DNA of 64,000 nt from Ceratotherium simum simum (GCF_000283155.1 NW_004454181.1:20213792-20277791), one strand, 5' to 3'; positions 22,780 to 32,852 are shown, counted from the stretch's first letter. A program made the numbers and translations. The notes: generated from the sequence alone by a model not told the origin.

Positions 22780-22905
22780 CTTTGATAATAATCCCTGCAT
22801 TAGAAGCCAGTTTGTCCAATATCCTCAGTTTATCAATGGAGGAACTAGGGTCCAATGAGGGACGTACTTGCTTAAGGTCACTGAAGCAGACATTAATTCC
22901 ATCTT
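22780..22905 (-). repeat. MIR SINE, antisense, left half
   Basis: CAATATCCTCAGTTTATCAA, GGAGGAACTAGGGTCCAATG and TTGCTTAAGGTCACTGAAGC match the reverse MIR core. The natural continuation appears after 23425, so a later insertion split the element. Confidence 0.7.
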
Positions 22906-22909
22906 CCCC

Positions 22910-23424
22910 TTCTTAGGTGACAAAGCCCCAACTTTGTTGGGGTAATCACTTGCCACACAGCCATGTGCTCAGAAAAGGAGTCCACTGCCACCCTCTGAGG
23001 TAATGAACTACGGCTGTTCAAAACCAATCGTAGCTATCTCATCACTCATAGCAGTGATTGGTTTAGACACAGACATGTGACCAATCCTGGCCAATGGGAT
23101 CTGAGGGTAGTCTGCTGGAGAATTTCAGGAAATATCTTCTCGAATAAAAACAAGACAGAATAGAAAGAAACATAAGAAGAAACACTCCTCTTCTTCTTCA
23201 TGGGATACTATAATGTCTGCATATGACACCTGAAACTTCTATAGCCACCTTACAACCACAACAAGAAGGCCAAGCAGAAAGACTGCAGCCCCTAAGTTCT
23301 CAGTGATGTCATGACGCTGCAACTCTGGATCCTGTTATATGGAATAATACATATCCTTGTTGTTTAAGCCACTTTTTGCTGTACTTTCAACTTCTTGCAA
23401 CCTAAAGCATCCTAGCCGATACAA
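22910..23424 (+). repeat. Ancient interspersed repeat splitting a MIR (unnamed)
   Basis: Contains AGTGATTGGTTTAGACACAG, ATGTGACCAATCCTGGCCAA, GTAGTCTGCTGG, GTTGTTTAAGCCACTTTTTG and the end AAGCATCCTAGCCGATACAA. This order fits an old LTR-like mammalian repeat. The 5' border is uncertain, the 3' border near 23424. Confidence 0.5.
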
Positions 23425-23500
23425 TCACATAGAAAGTTTGTGGCAGAGCTAGGATTAGAACCAGATGTCATGATTTCTAGGCCAGTGAAGGCCTCTGTCT
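23425..23500 (-). repeat. MIR SINE, antisense, right half
   Basis: CACATAGAAAGTTTGTGGCA, GAGCTAGGATTAGAACCAGA and ATGATTTCTAGGCCAGTG continue the reverse MIR broken at 22905. Confidence 0.65.
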
Positions 23501-23524
23501 TAGTGACTGGTGAAGTCTGTGAGC

Positions 23525-23860
23525 AGCTGTATCAGTCTAGATTATGGTGCAATAAGAAACAACCCCCCAAATCTCAGTGGCTTACAACAGCAAGGTTCTA
23601 TTTCTTGCTTGTGTAACATGTCCATCAGTGTTGGCTGAAGTTCTGCTCCAGGGACCCAGGCTAATGGAGAAACTCTCTTCTGAAATATTGCTGGTTTGGT
23701 GACAAAGAGAAAAAGAGAGCGTGGCAAACCATGAATTGGCTCTTAAAACTTCTGTTCAGAAATTACATGTATCACTTACACTCACATTTCATTAACCAGA
23801 GCAAGTCCCATAGTCTAGCTTGATATCAATGAGGAAGGGAACAAGAACAATTTATGTATG
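23525..23860. repeat. Possible ancient repeat (unnamed)
   Basis: TATCAGTCTAGATTATGGTG, CAATAAGAAACAACC, AATCTCAGTGGCTTACAACA and TTCTATTTCTTGC form the start of a dispersed mammalian repeat I know but cannot name. Later part strongly diverged. Confidence 0.4.
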
Positions 23861-24109
23861 TAAACACCACATTTAGTCTGTATTTAAGGTTTCTAAGAAA
23901 TAGCTAAGCACTCTGGAGATAACTAAAATGGCTACTGTATTGTTTTGGAAACATCTCTAAACTTTAGGATATTTTATGAAACACAACTGCCATGCCGTTT
24001 TTATAATAATCCCTTCTTTAAAATATCTTTTCATCTTAGAATGATTGCATGCCCATTAAAAATTTTTCCATACTGTATTATATACTTGAATGTTGCTAAG
24101 AGAGTAGAC

Positions 24110-24300
24110 ATTAAATGTTCTCACTACAAAAAAGTGGTGATTATGCAACAGGATGGAGGTGTCAGCTAATGTTGTGGTGGTAATCATTTAGCAATATATA
24201 AATGTATCAAATCAACACATTGTATGCCTTAAACTTTCACAATGTTATATGTCAATTATATCTCAGTAAAGCTGGAGTAAAAAAAAGAGAATGCAAGAAA
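24110..24300 (+). repeat. L1M 3' terminus
   Basis: GGTGGTAATCATTTAGCAAT, AAATCAACACATTGTATGCC, TTAAACTTTCACAATGTTAT, TGTCAATTATATCTCAGTAA, AGCTGG is the standard 3' UTR end of old L1 elements. Followed at once by an antisense L1 piece. Confidence 0.75.
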
Positions 24301-24329
24301 TATTTTCAAATCAGTAAAAGGTTAAAAAA

Positions 24330-24860
24330 AAAATACCTAGCTTTCTCAACCCTATTTACTATTGATAAATCACTAATAATTTGGTGTATTATCTCCAGTC
24401 ATTTTCTATGTATATTCACATGTCTGTATATGGGTGTGCATTTATACATATATTTGTGACACTGCAAAAAAATACCATTTTACACAATTATACCTAATAT
24501 TGTGGACATTTTTGCTTGTCAATATATAGTGAATTACTTTTCTTTTGAATGATTTTATAGTACTCCACTGTGTGTATGTACCATAATTTATATCACAATT
24601 TCCTCAGGATGGACATTTAGGTCATTCTCATCTTTACCATCAAATAATTCTATACTGATCTTCCTTTTACATATAGATATAGATCTTTGCATATTCCTGT
24701 GGACAGTTCTGTAGGATAAAGTCCAAGAAGCAGAATCGCCAGAGGGAAAGGTATGCACATTCAAAATTTTGATAGATATTGCAAAATAGTCCTCCAAAAA
24801 AAGTTATACAATCCATTGAATCCAGCCAACAGTATATTAGACAGTGATCCTTTTAGACAA
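24330..24860 (-). repeat. Old L1 fragment, antisense
   Basis: Reverse-strand L1 ORF2/3' words: TAGTACTCCACTGTGTGTAT, TACCATAATTTATATCAC, AGGATGGACATTTAGGTCAT, AAGTCCAAGAAGCAGAATCG, CAAAATAGTCCTCC. Strongly diverged, no frame intact. Confidence 0.65.
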
Positions 24861-26125
24861 AAATATGTGCCAAGATCCTTATGTGTAGTCAGTAAAAAAG
24901 ACTCTGGACATATTTATAATGATCCATCTCCTTAATGAGCTTAAATCTAGTGAGAGTGAGTAAAAAGACATATGAAAAATACTAAAAATACATAAATACT
25001 TAGTGTAAGAAACTGGATTAGGCACATGCTGAGGCAGCTGCAAGGAAGCAGATATGCTAAGGGAAGGTTAGGTGAAGTGAAAGGTGTCAGTCTAGGGACA
25101 GGAGAGCCTTCCTGAAAAGAAGCAATGTCATAAATGACAATTGGTAGAAGAGGGAGCTGAACCTTGGAAGGGTGGTTGTTGCACATCAGGTTGATGGCAG
25201 CCCGGGGAGAGGAAGGGATGGCTTTTATGGGAAAGTGAGCTCACAGGGTTGGTGCACTGAGTTAGTCATATTAGGGTCAGAGTCTCTTCTTCAGGCCAAG
25301 ATTTTACATAATCGGCTGTCGTGGGTCATCTTCCTGCAGACTATCTTAGCAATAGGGGATTGGCCTGAATGGCCAGTCTAAAGAAGTCAGACTGGAAGAG
25401 ATCTGCCCTCTTTATTAGAGTCCCTAAGCTATAAACCACCAATATAGCTCAGCCATTTCATCCCCTGGAAGAAAAAAATAAATCAATCAACTCATAAGAT
25501 ATATCCAAATCCCTAAAGGGTCTGGCTTCTTAGGCCCCTTCTCAATATCTTAACCTTTAGCTTTCATTGGAATCTTAAAACAAATAGACTAATGGGGATA
25601 TCATTAGTTCCTCTGTAAGTCTAGATTTCCACAGAAAAGACCACAACCAACTCCAAGTTTAGGGGTCAGGATACAAATGCCGCCACATCCCCCTTCTAAG
25701 CCCAAGACATCTCTGATCACAACACTTTTTTCCATTTGACCTAGAAACAGTCCCAGAATCCTTCTCAACACAGCCTTCCAAGCAACCACTACCAATCATA
25801 TGTAATTGGCACTGGCATTGAAGCCTATTCGTCATTCCTGATTTATAGCAACAGATTAGTCATTTCCTCACCAAGCAATCTCTCTTACCCATTACTTTAC
25901 CAACCATAAGCCTTTCTCAGAAGAAGCCATAGGCATTGGGACCTCATAAAGACCTGAATGGCCCACAGTGGGAAGTGGGAGAAGGCTAATCCAGTTCTTT
26001 CAGTGCTCCCCACCATCCCTACACCTCCCACCATAACGTCTACTCTTCCAAGCCCCCACATTCTTATAAAAGGGTTTCCCACAGAGATATTAGCTCTTCA
26101 TCCATTTTCCTCCCACCTAGTGGTG
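24861..26125. other. Noncoding, possible L2 traces
   Basis: At 24945-25180 there are weak antisense L2-like words (GGACAGGAGAGCCTTCCTGA, AGGGAGCTGAACCTTGG) but not enough for a firm call. From 25200 to 26125 no named repeat or exon is seen. Confidence 0.35.
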
Positions 26126-26129
26126 GTTA

Positions 26130-26650
26130 CTTCCATTCATTCTTTCAACAAATATTTACTGACTGCCTACTATGTGCCAGGTCATGTTCTACAGACTGAG
26201 GATACAGCAGTGAGCGACAAGACAAAACCTCTGCCCTCTTGGCGTTTGTGTTTAAGGGGAAAGACACAGACAAGAAGCAAGGAAAACAAGTAAGTGCATG
26301 GTGGGCTAACTACTACTAAATGCCAAGGAGACCCAAAAAGTACAGGAAAGGGGAATAGAGAGTATTGGCAGGCAGGGAGTGGATAGAAATTTTAAAAAGG
26401 GAAGACTACTTGGGAGATGAAATTTGAGTGGTCTTGAAGAAGGTGAAGAAGCATGTCATGCAGATATATGAGGAAGGGCCTTCCAGAGATGCCCTCAGGC
26501 AGGAGCAGGTCAGGAAGAGTGAAGAGGTTGATCCAAGTGTACAAACTGGGGAATATAGGAGGGGAGGGTAGAGAATGATGGAAGGGGGTAGATGTGGGGG
26601 TGGGATGAGGGTTACAGATCATAGAGTCTCATAGTGGGGGTCAAAAGAAG
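26130..26650 (-). repeat. L2 LINE, antisense, copy 1
   Basis: TCATTCTTTCAACAAATATT, GCCTACTATGTGCCAGGTCA, GAGGATACAGCAGTGAGCGA, TCTGCCCTCTTGGCG, CATGCAGATATATGAGG, AAGGGCCTTCCAGAGATGCC. Starts exactly like a reversed L2 3' end and runs about 520 bp. Confidence 0.8.
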
Positions 26651-26654
26651 GATT

Positions 26655-27180
26655 GCTGACATAGATGGTCTCTGCCTTCACCAAGGTTCTATTTACCATG
26701 GAAGACAAATAGTAAGTACATTATTACATGTAATTTACTCTAAGCGTAATGAATGTGGCACATTCATAAAGGGGAGGTACAAGGTGCCATGGGAGATATA
26801 ATAGGACAACTTGATGGCATCTGGTGATCATGGAAGGCTTCCTGAGAGAGGGGACATCTAAGCTGAGCCCTGAAGGATAAGGAGAAGTTTGCCCAGCAAA
26901 GAAGGGGAAAAGAATGTGCCAAGCAGAGGGGACAGCATGTGTTCAAGGAGGCTGGAGGGGTTGAGAGAAGAGCTATGTCCTGGTAGCACAGAGATCAAGG
27001 GGCAGAGGGGTAAGATATTAGCCTGGAGAAGCCAAAAGGAATCAGAACCCTCAAGGCCTTGAAATGCTTATTGAGGATCTTTGATTTCATCCTAAGCAGA
27101 AGACGATTTTGAAAGGTTTTAAGCATAAAAGTGATCACTCTTACCCTTTTTTTGTAAAACGATCTCTCTGATTACCATGT
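26655..27180 (-). repeat. L2 LINE, antisense, copy 2
   Basis: A second antisense L2-type copy in the same orientation: GGTCTCTGCCTTCACCAAGG, GGAAGGCTTCCTGAGAGAGG, GCTGAGCCCTGAAGGATAAG, CAGCATGTGTTCAAGGAGGC, ACGATCTCTCTGATTACC. It repeats the same L2 interval as copy 1 rather than continuing it. Confidence 0.7.
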
Positions 27181-27995
27181 CACCATCCACACTAACTTCT
27201 TAGATCCTTGAAATGACACAATAAAGTAAAAAAAATTTTTTAACTTGGCCTTGCTTCTATTTTAATTAGCCATTTTAAAAACCCACTTTTCATTTCCGAA
27301 CTCCTCTCCTGGTCAGTGGAGATGCTGTTCCCGTATTCATTCTTGCGAAACAAAACCTTGCCCCCTCCTCACCTGTCCTGGGCTAGGTAAGTCCCCAGAG
27401 ATGTTTCCTGAAGCAAGGCAGGACATGTATGTATGAGAGTACTTCTCTGAGAGTGCAGGAAAGAAAAATGCAGTTTCCTCTATTTGCTTTAAGCTTTTTC
27501 CATACAGAAACTCAACAGATCAAAACCATTTCAAACTGGGATAAAACTATATGGTTTCCAGAATCACACATTGTTTTACAAGGTTCAATGGCTCAGACCG
27601 CTTTTTTCTCTTGGTGGAAATGAAGCAGACTTTTCCCATTTGCTATTAGGGGTCATTACATAGAGGTTAATTAATTCATTTGTTAGCTGTGTAGACAACA
27701 TATAGGGTGTCACAGGTGATCTGGAAGTTACATAGCATCAAAGACGACATTCTTTCCTTGTGCCTGAAATCATCTTGAGTCCTGTTTTTCTCAAAAAACA
27801 GTGTTCAGAAATCTCCAGGCAGCAGGAATGTGTTGTTGTTGTTTCATTGTGTTCTTCCTATTCTAAAGTTCTTGGTATATTCCATACTCTAAATTAGGCC
27901 TCAAAACTATTTCTGATTAAAAATTTATACAGCTCATGACAGCCTCTTTCTAGAACATAACCCCTAACTAATTCATGTTCACTTACCCTGCAGTT
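27181..27995. other. No recognised feature
   Basis: No named repeat or exon. A GTTGTTGTTGTTT run lies near 27832-27844. Confidence 0.4.
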
Positions 27996-27999
27996 TTCT

Positions 28000-28290
28000 A
28001 TTTATAATATTTTACAATTTCTGTGTATTTGTAGTATAAATTATTAAATGACATCAAGGTTTTTATTTTGATGAGAGAATTTTTGATGAATTTGACAGTG
28101 TAATTACTTCAGATCCTGCTTTGGATTGCTGGGAAAATATTTAATTTTATTTACCTCAATGAATAATTAAAGCGTGCAAGTGGTAGGCTTTCTTGCTGTG
28201 CCTTCCAGCTTCATACTTCTGTTTGCTTCCCGCTAATTAAAATAGTGATGCTTATATGTGTAGTGACTTAAAAGAAATAAATTACCAATT
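28000..28290. other. Repeat-free homeodomain-motif-rich block
   Basis: Low-repeat DNA with many TAAT cores: AATGAATAATTAAAGCGTGC (28159-28178), CCCGCTAATTAAAATAGTGA (28230-28249), ATTAAATGACATCAAGG. It ends in a G-rich purine run (28290-28310). Candidate conserved noncoding element; conservation not testable here. Confidence 0.3.
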
Positions 28291-28654
28291 TGGGGAGGGG
28301 AGGAGGGGGCGGGCATGGAATAAGACTTTAGAAACCTAAATTGAAGAAGAGAGGAAGGAGGGAGTGATGAAAACTTGACAGTGTTTTATTTCATGTTTTT
28401 CTTGCAAAAGCTCAGACACCCTTATGGAAAGGGAGGAGCAATCTCCTTGTTTATTTAGTGAACTACCCTTCTCATTCTAGGAACTTCTTATTTGCAATCC
28501 TCGTCAACTGAAATAGCAGAAATGGTAATGGCAACAGAAGCTGGCAAAAACAGCACAACTCCAGAAGATAATTGATTATCATACATGCTATCATATTGGG
28601 TTCATGGATTACATCTTTATATGATTTCCATTTGTTTATCATAAAACCCCTGTA

Positions 28655-28790
28655 AAGTAGGCACAAAGCCACCCTTAATATCCTACTTGAGGATGAGAAA
28701 GTTGAGGCTCAGTTTGATGAATAGCTTAGTCCCACATCACACACGAGTATGAGGTCCCAGGTTTCCTGACTCTTAATCCACTGGGATTAG
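28655..28790 (-). repeat. MIR SINE, antisense
   Basis: AGGATGAGAAAGTTGAGGCT, CAGTTTGATGAATAGC, CCACATCACACACGAGTATG and GTCCCAGGTTTCCTGACTCT follow the reverse MIR. Confidence 0.75.
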
Positions 28791-28849
28791 GGAATCAAGG
28801 AATAAATTTTTTCTCACCACCTCATTTTAAGAAATCCAAATAATTGTTA

Positions 28850-29250
28850 AAAACGAGACAACAGGCCAAAATAGTGTTGCTTATGCTAAGCCTCATGTCA
28901 CTAAACTGAGACTTAATGTAATTACCATTTTGGCTCTCCCAGAAATGGAATCTTAAACCAGTCAACCAGGAATTGCCTGATCAGCATTAGTTACGTAATC
29001 TGCCTGATAGACCCTTGCCATTCCCCAAAAGGAAAGTTACTTTGCAATAGCCAATCCGATTTTTTGCCTACTATGACTTCCTCATTCCTACTCCCTTCTA
29101 TCTATACAAGTCTTTCATTTTGTACAGCTCTTCAGAACTCCTTTCTATCTGCTAGATTGGATGCTGCCTGATTCATGAATTTTTGAATAAAGCAATAAGA
29201 TCTTTAAAATTTACTCAGTTGAATTCTGTTTTATAACATAATAAACATGT
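28850..29250 (+). repeat. ERVL-like LTR (solo, tentative)
   Basis: Contains GTGTTGCTTATGCTAAGCCT, GGCTCTCCCAGAAATGGAAT, CCTGATAGACCCTTGCC, CCAAAAGGAAAGTTACTTTG, TTTCATTTTGTACAGCTC and a 3' part TGAATAAAGCAATAAGATCT, AAATTTACTCAGTTGAATTC. The AATAAA and end sequence fit an old class III (ERVL) LTR. No internal retroviral gene lies next to it, so it is a solo LTR. The open frames here are not viral genes. Confidence 0.6.
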
Positions 29251-29334
29251 TATTAGACATTCAGTATATCTTACCAAAAGAGAATTTACATATGTATATA
29301 TGTGTGTGAGAATTTCAAATGCTATACTTGAGAC

Positions 29335-29510
29335 ATCAGTGGAAATAGTACTGAACTGTAGATCAGTACAAATCACTGCTCTGCTCTACTCTAGACCTTA
29401 GTTTCTTCATCCAAAAATGGAGACAGTATTGGCATTCATCTCTTAAAGTTATAAACGTTTAATGAGATAATGCAGAAAAAGAAGTCAGTAAGTCCTAGCT
29501 ATTCCTACTG
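29335..29510 (+). repeat. MIR SINE
   Basis: TACTGAACTGTAGATCAGTA, TAGACCTTAGTTTCTTCATC, AAAATGGAGACAG, TAAACGTTTAATGAGATAAT and AGTCCTAGCTATTCC in MIR order. Confidence 0.65.
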
Positions 29511-29529
29511 TTCAAAAGCATATAGACTT

Positions 29530-29640
29530 AAATATGGTACCAAAGAGCACCAACCACATCTTAGCCATCTTTGTTTTCACAACCCCTAACACAATGTAGG
29601 ATATTCAATAAAGTTGTTGGATGGATGACTGAGTGGCTTT
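29530..29640 (+). repeat. L2 LINE 3' end
   Basis: CACAACCCCTAACACAATGT, AGGATATTCAATAAAGTTGT, TGGATGGATGACTGAGTGG is a typical L2 terminus. Confidence 0.6.
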
Positions 29641-29654
29641 GGCTATTCCATGAC

Positions 29655-29790
29655 CAGACTGAAAGCCCCTAATTACATCATAAGGTCCTTGAGGGCAGGA
29701 CATTACCTTGTTCTTTTCCTCCACTCAGTATATTGCTTGAACACAGATGATGCTAAAAAATGCCTGCTGAGTTTTACTGGAATAGAACAC
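29655..29790 (+). repeat. L2 LINE 3' end, second copy
   Basis: CATAAGGTCCTTGAGGGCAG, GACATTACCTTGTTC, CACTCAGTATATTGC, TGATGCTAAAAAATGCCTGC. A second L2 tail in the same orientation right after the first. Confidence 0.6.
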
Positions 29791-29799
29791 TCAGTATGA

Positions 29800-30230
29800 T
29801 CTACATAGAGCCAAGAAGGGTTTGGCAGCAGCTTTTCCCAGGATTGTCACCTGAGGCAGGGGCTGTAAAAATCTTGGGAGTGCTGAGGCCACCTTAGTAA
29901 AGAACAGGGCATTGTTTGGGGCCAGAACTCCTAGCGAGTGAGGTCTTTTCCAATCAAAGGCCCAGTCACTGGTGTGTGTTCCACAAGCCCCTGGAGCCCA
30001 GCTCGCATTGTGTGGCAGGGCCACTGGGGGCAGGGGAGGCCCGCCTCCCAGACTGCATCGATTAGCTGCTCCATCTGCCACTCTGCAAACAAGGAGCGCG
30101 GTCTCCCATTGGATGAAAATGTCACCCATGGTAACAGATCCTCACAGCTGGCGTCTGACCACAGGACCCTCAGGGAGGGAATAATCAGATCCTGAAAAGC
30201 AGTCAGCCCACACCAGGCTAAATGCAAAAT
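29800..30230. promoter_or_regulatory. GC-richer repeat-free block, possible regulatory element
   Basis: Unlike its surroundings this block has no repeat I can name and is GC-richer. It contains a GGCCCGCCTCCC box (30039-30050), a CCATTGG inverted CCAAT motif (30107-30113) and CCATGGTAACAG (30126-30137). Open frames on both strands overlap (29791-30227) but none shows a domain. An enhancer or promoter role is inference only. Confidence 0.25.
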
Positions 30231-30463
30231 GAAAAATAAATAAATGTCTATTTTAATCTCCTCCCTCCCTTCTCAACCCTGAGCCCCAGACATTATTCGT
30301 AAGTTGCACTGTCACAGCAGGGGACTGGTGGCCCCTAAGGCAGGTTGCTTGAGGGTCCTAAGTATCGTCTGTGAGACCTGTAACTCAGACACCCTGGCTG
30401 GTTCTGGAGCTATAAAGAGTGCACTGAAACCCTGCTCCAGCCGCTCCAGATTTCGATTCTTTC

Positions 30464-30612
30464 CCTGGAGATCTCTCTCTCTCTCCCTCTCCCTATGCCT
30501 ATCCCTCTCTCTCTCTTCCCCCTCCTCCCTTCTCCCCTCCTTCTCTCTTTCTCTCTCTACCCACCCAAACCTCCCCTCTCTGCCCTCCCTCCTTCCCATC
30601 CCCCTCTCCTCA
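30464..30612. repeat. Polypyrimidine (CT-rich) tract
   Basis: Nearly unbroken C/T sequence for about 150 bp on the + strand, with (CT)n parts near 30472-30490 and 30507-30520. The purine-rich complement makes the antisense open frame at 30312-30647 an R/E-rich artefact. Tracts like this can form triplex (H-DNA) under supercoiling. Confidence 0.9.
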
Positions 30613-30614
30613 CA

Positions 30615-30930
30615 GTTTTGTTCTCTGCACAGGAAACTCTTCCTCATCCTCCTTCCTGCATCACTCCTACTCCTCTTTCAGGCCTCAGCTCAAACATCTT
30701 TTCCTCTGGGGATTCTGACCCGAACACTCCCCCAAACTATGTAAGGTGGCCCTGATTCTATGCCCCTCGCACTCTGTGCTTCCTCTCTCACACTTGCCTG
30801 TCCCTCCTACCAGGCTGAAAGCACCAGGAAAGCCGGAACCTTGTTTGTCAAGCTGATGCTTACATTCTCAGCATCTCCCACAGTGCTTGGTACACAGCAG
30901 ATGCTTAATAACTATTTATCACATGACTAA
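30615..30930 (+). repeat. L2 LINE 3' end
   Basis: CTCATCCTCCTTCCTGCATC, CCTCAGCTCAAACATCTTTT, CCAGGCTGAAAGCACCAGGA, CTCAGCATCTCCCACAGTGC, TTGGTACACAGCAGATGCTT, AATAACTATTTATC. Good L2 tail following directly on the polypyrimidine tract. Confidence 0.7.
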
Positions 30931-31091
30931 ACAAACATTGCCAGGTGCACAGCAATTCTTATAGGGCTTCTGGATATTATCAGACTCTGAAGATGTCCAT
31001 GCCGTGAGATTTTTGTCAGTTTCCAATTAGTGACCTAGCCTAAGTCAAAAATAAAGGAATTTGTCAGAAGGGCACTGGAGTAGCTCACAAA

Positions 31092-31260
31092 GCTAAAGGA
31101 ACTATTAACATTTTGGACTAGAGTATTCTTTATTTGTCGGGGGGAGGGGGGAGCAGCTGTCCTGTGCATTGTGGGATTGTAGCAGCATCCCTGGCTTCAA
31201 CCCACTGGATGCCAGTAGCACTCTCCGCCCTCAGTTGTGACAACCAGAAATGTCTCATAA
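31092..31260 (-). mobile_element. MER20 (hAT-Charlie MITE), antisense
   Basis: AACTATTAACATTTTGGACT, AGCTGTCCTGTGCATTGTGG, TAGCAGCATCCCTGGCTTCA, ACCCACTGGATGCCAGTAGC and AGTTGTGACAACCAGAAATG are the reverse strand of MER20 in the right order. The inner (5') end of the element is missing or diverged past TGTCTC. Nonautonomous, no transposase. Confidence 0.88.
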
Positions 31261-31348
31261 GGTGGAGATTCTAGAATAACAGGAAAAGGGTTCAACTGCT
31301 ACCAGCCAAAAATAACGACAGAAGTCCACTACATCTTTCCAGTTAGAC

Positions 31349-31516
31349 CAGTGGTTCTCTGGGAGTGATTCTGCGTGACCCTACTCAGGAACATTTACAA
31401 TGTCTGGAGACATTTCTGGTTGTCACAACTGGGGGCAGGCGGTACAGAGAACAGTCCCCCACAGCAAAGAATGCTCTAGTCCAAAACGTCAATAGTGCCG
31501 CAATTGATAAACCCTG
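31349..31516 (+). mobile_element. MER20 (hAT-Charlie MITE), sense
   Basis: CAGTGGTTCTCTGGGAGTGA starts the terminal inverted repeat, followed by ATTTACAATGTCTGGAGACA, TTTCTGGTTGTCACAACTGG, AGTCCCCCACAGCAAAGAAT, TCCAAAACGTCAATAGTGCC and the end ATAAACCCTG. The middle GCATCTAGTGGG to GCACAGGACAG part of the family is deleted. Lies 88 bp from an opposite-strand MER20. Confidence 0.9.
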
Positions 31517-31724
31517 ATCTGCATGGATAAGGTAAACTTAAAGTTGCAACTAGACATTTTAACTTTTCATTTTAAAGCCTGAACTATACATCTTAATCTT
31601 GGATTCCAAAGACACATTGGGCCCCTTGCCTTTTCAAAGCCAGTAGACACTCCTTCATTCTGTGGAGAGTTCCCTGCATGAACACACCAGGCTGCCAAGA
31701 GACCCAGTGAGGCATCTCTGATAG

Positions 31725-31955
31725 ACAGCATGGTGTGGTGTGGTTAAGAGTATTATTATCTATATTTGCTGGTTTCAAACCCCAAGTCTGACACGTTCTA
31801 GTCCTGTCCTTGGACCAAGTTACTTAATATTCTGAATCTCAGTTTCCTCATCTATAATATGGGAATAATAATATACCTACAAGTGATAACCCAACAAAAG
31901 CACATGACGCATTACTTAGCACAGAGGGAATATTAGCTATTATTTTATTTATGTC
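31725..31955 (+). repeat. MIR SINE
   Basis: AGCATGGTGTGGTGTGGTTA, GGACCAAGTTACTTAATATT, TCTGAATCTCAGTTTCCTCA, TCTATAATATGGGAATAATA and TTACTTAGCACAGAGGGAAT. Near full-length MIR. Confidence 0.85.
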
Positions 31956-32223
31956 ACAATAAGCAATCGAGAGGTTGTGACAGAGTTTTCACTGATTCAT
32001 AATTATTTTCCTTTTTTGACAAATGCACTGGCTATTATTATTTGAACTATGATTAATCCATAGCTATATCAAATGCTTTTGTGTGGATGAGCATTGCCCC
32101 TGGGTGCAAAGCTGCAGAGGTACACGAGGGCAAGGCGTGTTCTGGCCAAGGTGAGACTCTTGGCACAGGAGCTTAAAGTACATGGATGTAGGGGAATGAG
32201 GGTCAGCGAGCTCAGCTATACGT

Positions 32224-32250
32224 TGAGGACAGATTACAAATCTGTCCTCA
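32224..32250. other. Perfect 11-bp inverted repeat (hairpin)
   Basis: TGAGGACAGAT (32224-32234), loop TACAA, then its exact complement ATCTGTCCTCA (32240-32250). No T-run follows that would suggest a Pol III unit, and I cannot tie it to a known repeat family. Confidence 0.85.
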
Positions 32251-32479
32251 GCCGAGGAGTAGGAACTTGGTTCCTCAGGCATCAGAGGCAAACAGGGACT
32301 TTAAGCAGGTGAGTGGCATATTAGGTGTGTTTTTTAGGAAGAATGCTAATGCAGCACATAGAAGGCTGCTCACTTCCTTCATTGTAAACCCAATTATGCT
32401 TTCCCAACCTTGGTTCTTCAAGTTCAAGTGGAACAGCTTTGGAATGATGGGGATGGGGAAACAGCCATCTCAATTACCA

Positions 32480-32817
32480 CCCATAGTACTATAAATGAAT
32501 GCCACCTTTCTGAAAGGCAGTTTGGCAATGTGCCTTAGGTGCCTTAAAATATGCATGCCCTTTTGCCCTGGAAATTCCACTTTTAGGAACCTATCCAGAG
32601 GAAGTCATGAAAAATGTGCACAAATATTTACCTACAAGAAAGCTTATTTTTGGCACTGTTTGTAGGAGTGAAAAGTGGAAAACCCTAAATGTTCAATAAT
32701 AACTAACTGGTTAAGTAAATTAAGGTATGATGACTTACAATGCAGCCATTAAAGCCACATTATTGACATGTGAAAAAACAGGTTACAAAAGAGTGCATAG
32801 AGTGTGATACTTTTTTA

Positions 32818-32821
<4 letters not shown>
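32480..32821 (+). repeat. Old L1M, ORF2 3' part to UTR
   Basis: Degraded L1 words in order: CTGAAAGGCAGTTTGGCAAT, GCCCTGGAAATTCCACTTTT, AGGAACCTATCC, GCACTGTTTGTAGGAGTG, CAATGCAGCCATTAAAGCCA, ACAAAAGAGTGCATAGAGTG. They correspond to the L1 ORF2 C-terminus region, with stops and indels; nothing translatable remains. Confidence 0.75.

Positions 32822-32852
<31 letters not shown>
32822..32852. repeat. (AC)n microsatellite
   Basis: About 15 uninterrupted AC dinucleotides in the old L1 between its coding remnant and 3' region. Very likely polymorphic. Confidence 0.97.

Noticed and set aside
30014..30032. Possible CTCF site (CCACTGGGGGCAGGGG)
   Set aside because: One base is missing from the core spacing, so it is not a proper match to the CTCF consensus.
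30304..30755. Open frames of up to 146 codons across the pyrimidine-rich region
   Set aside because: They are made of low-complexity L/S/P residues dictated by the CT tract and extend into an L2; the antisense one is the R/E mirror image.
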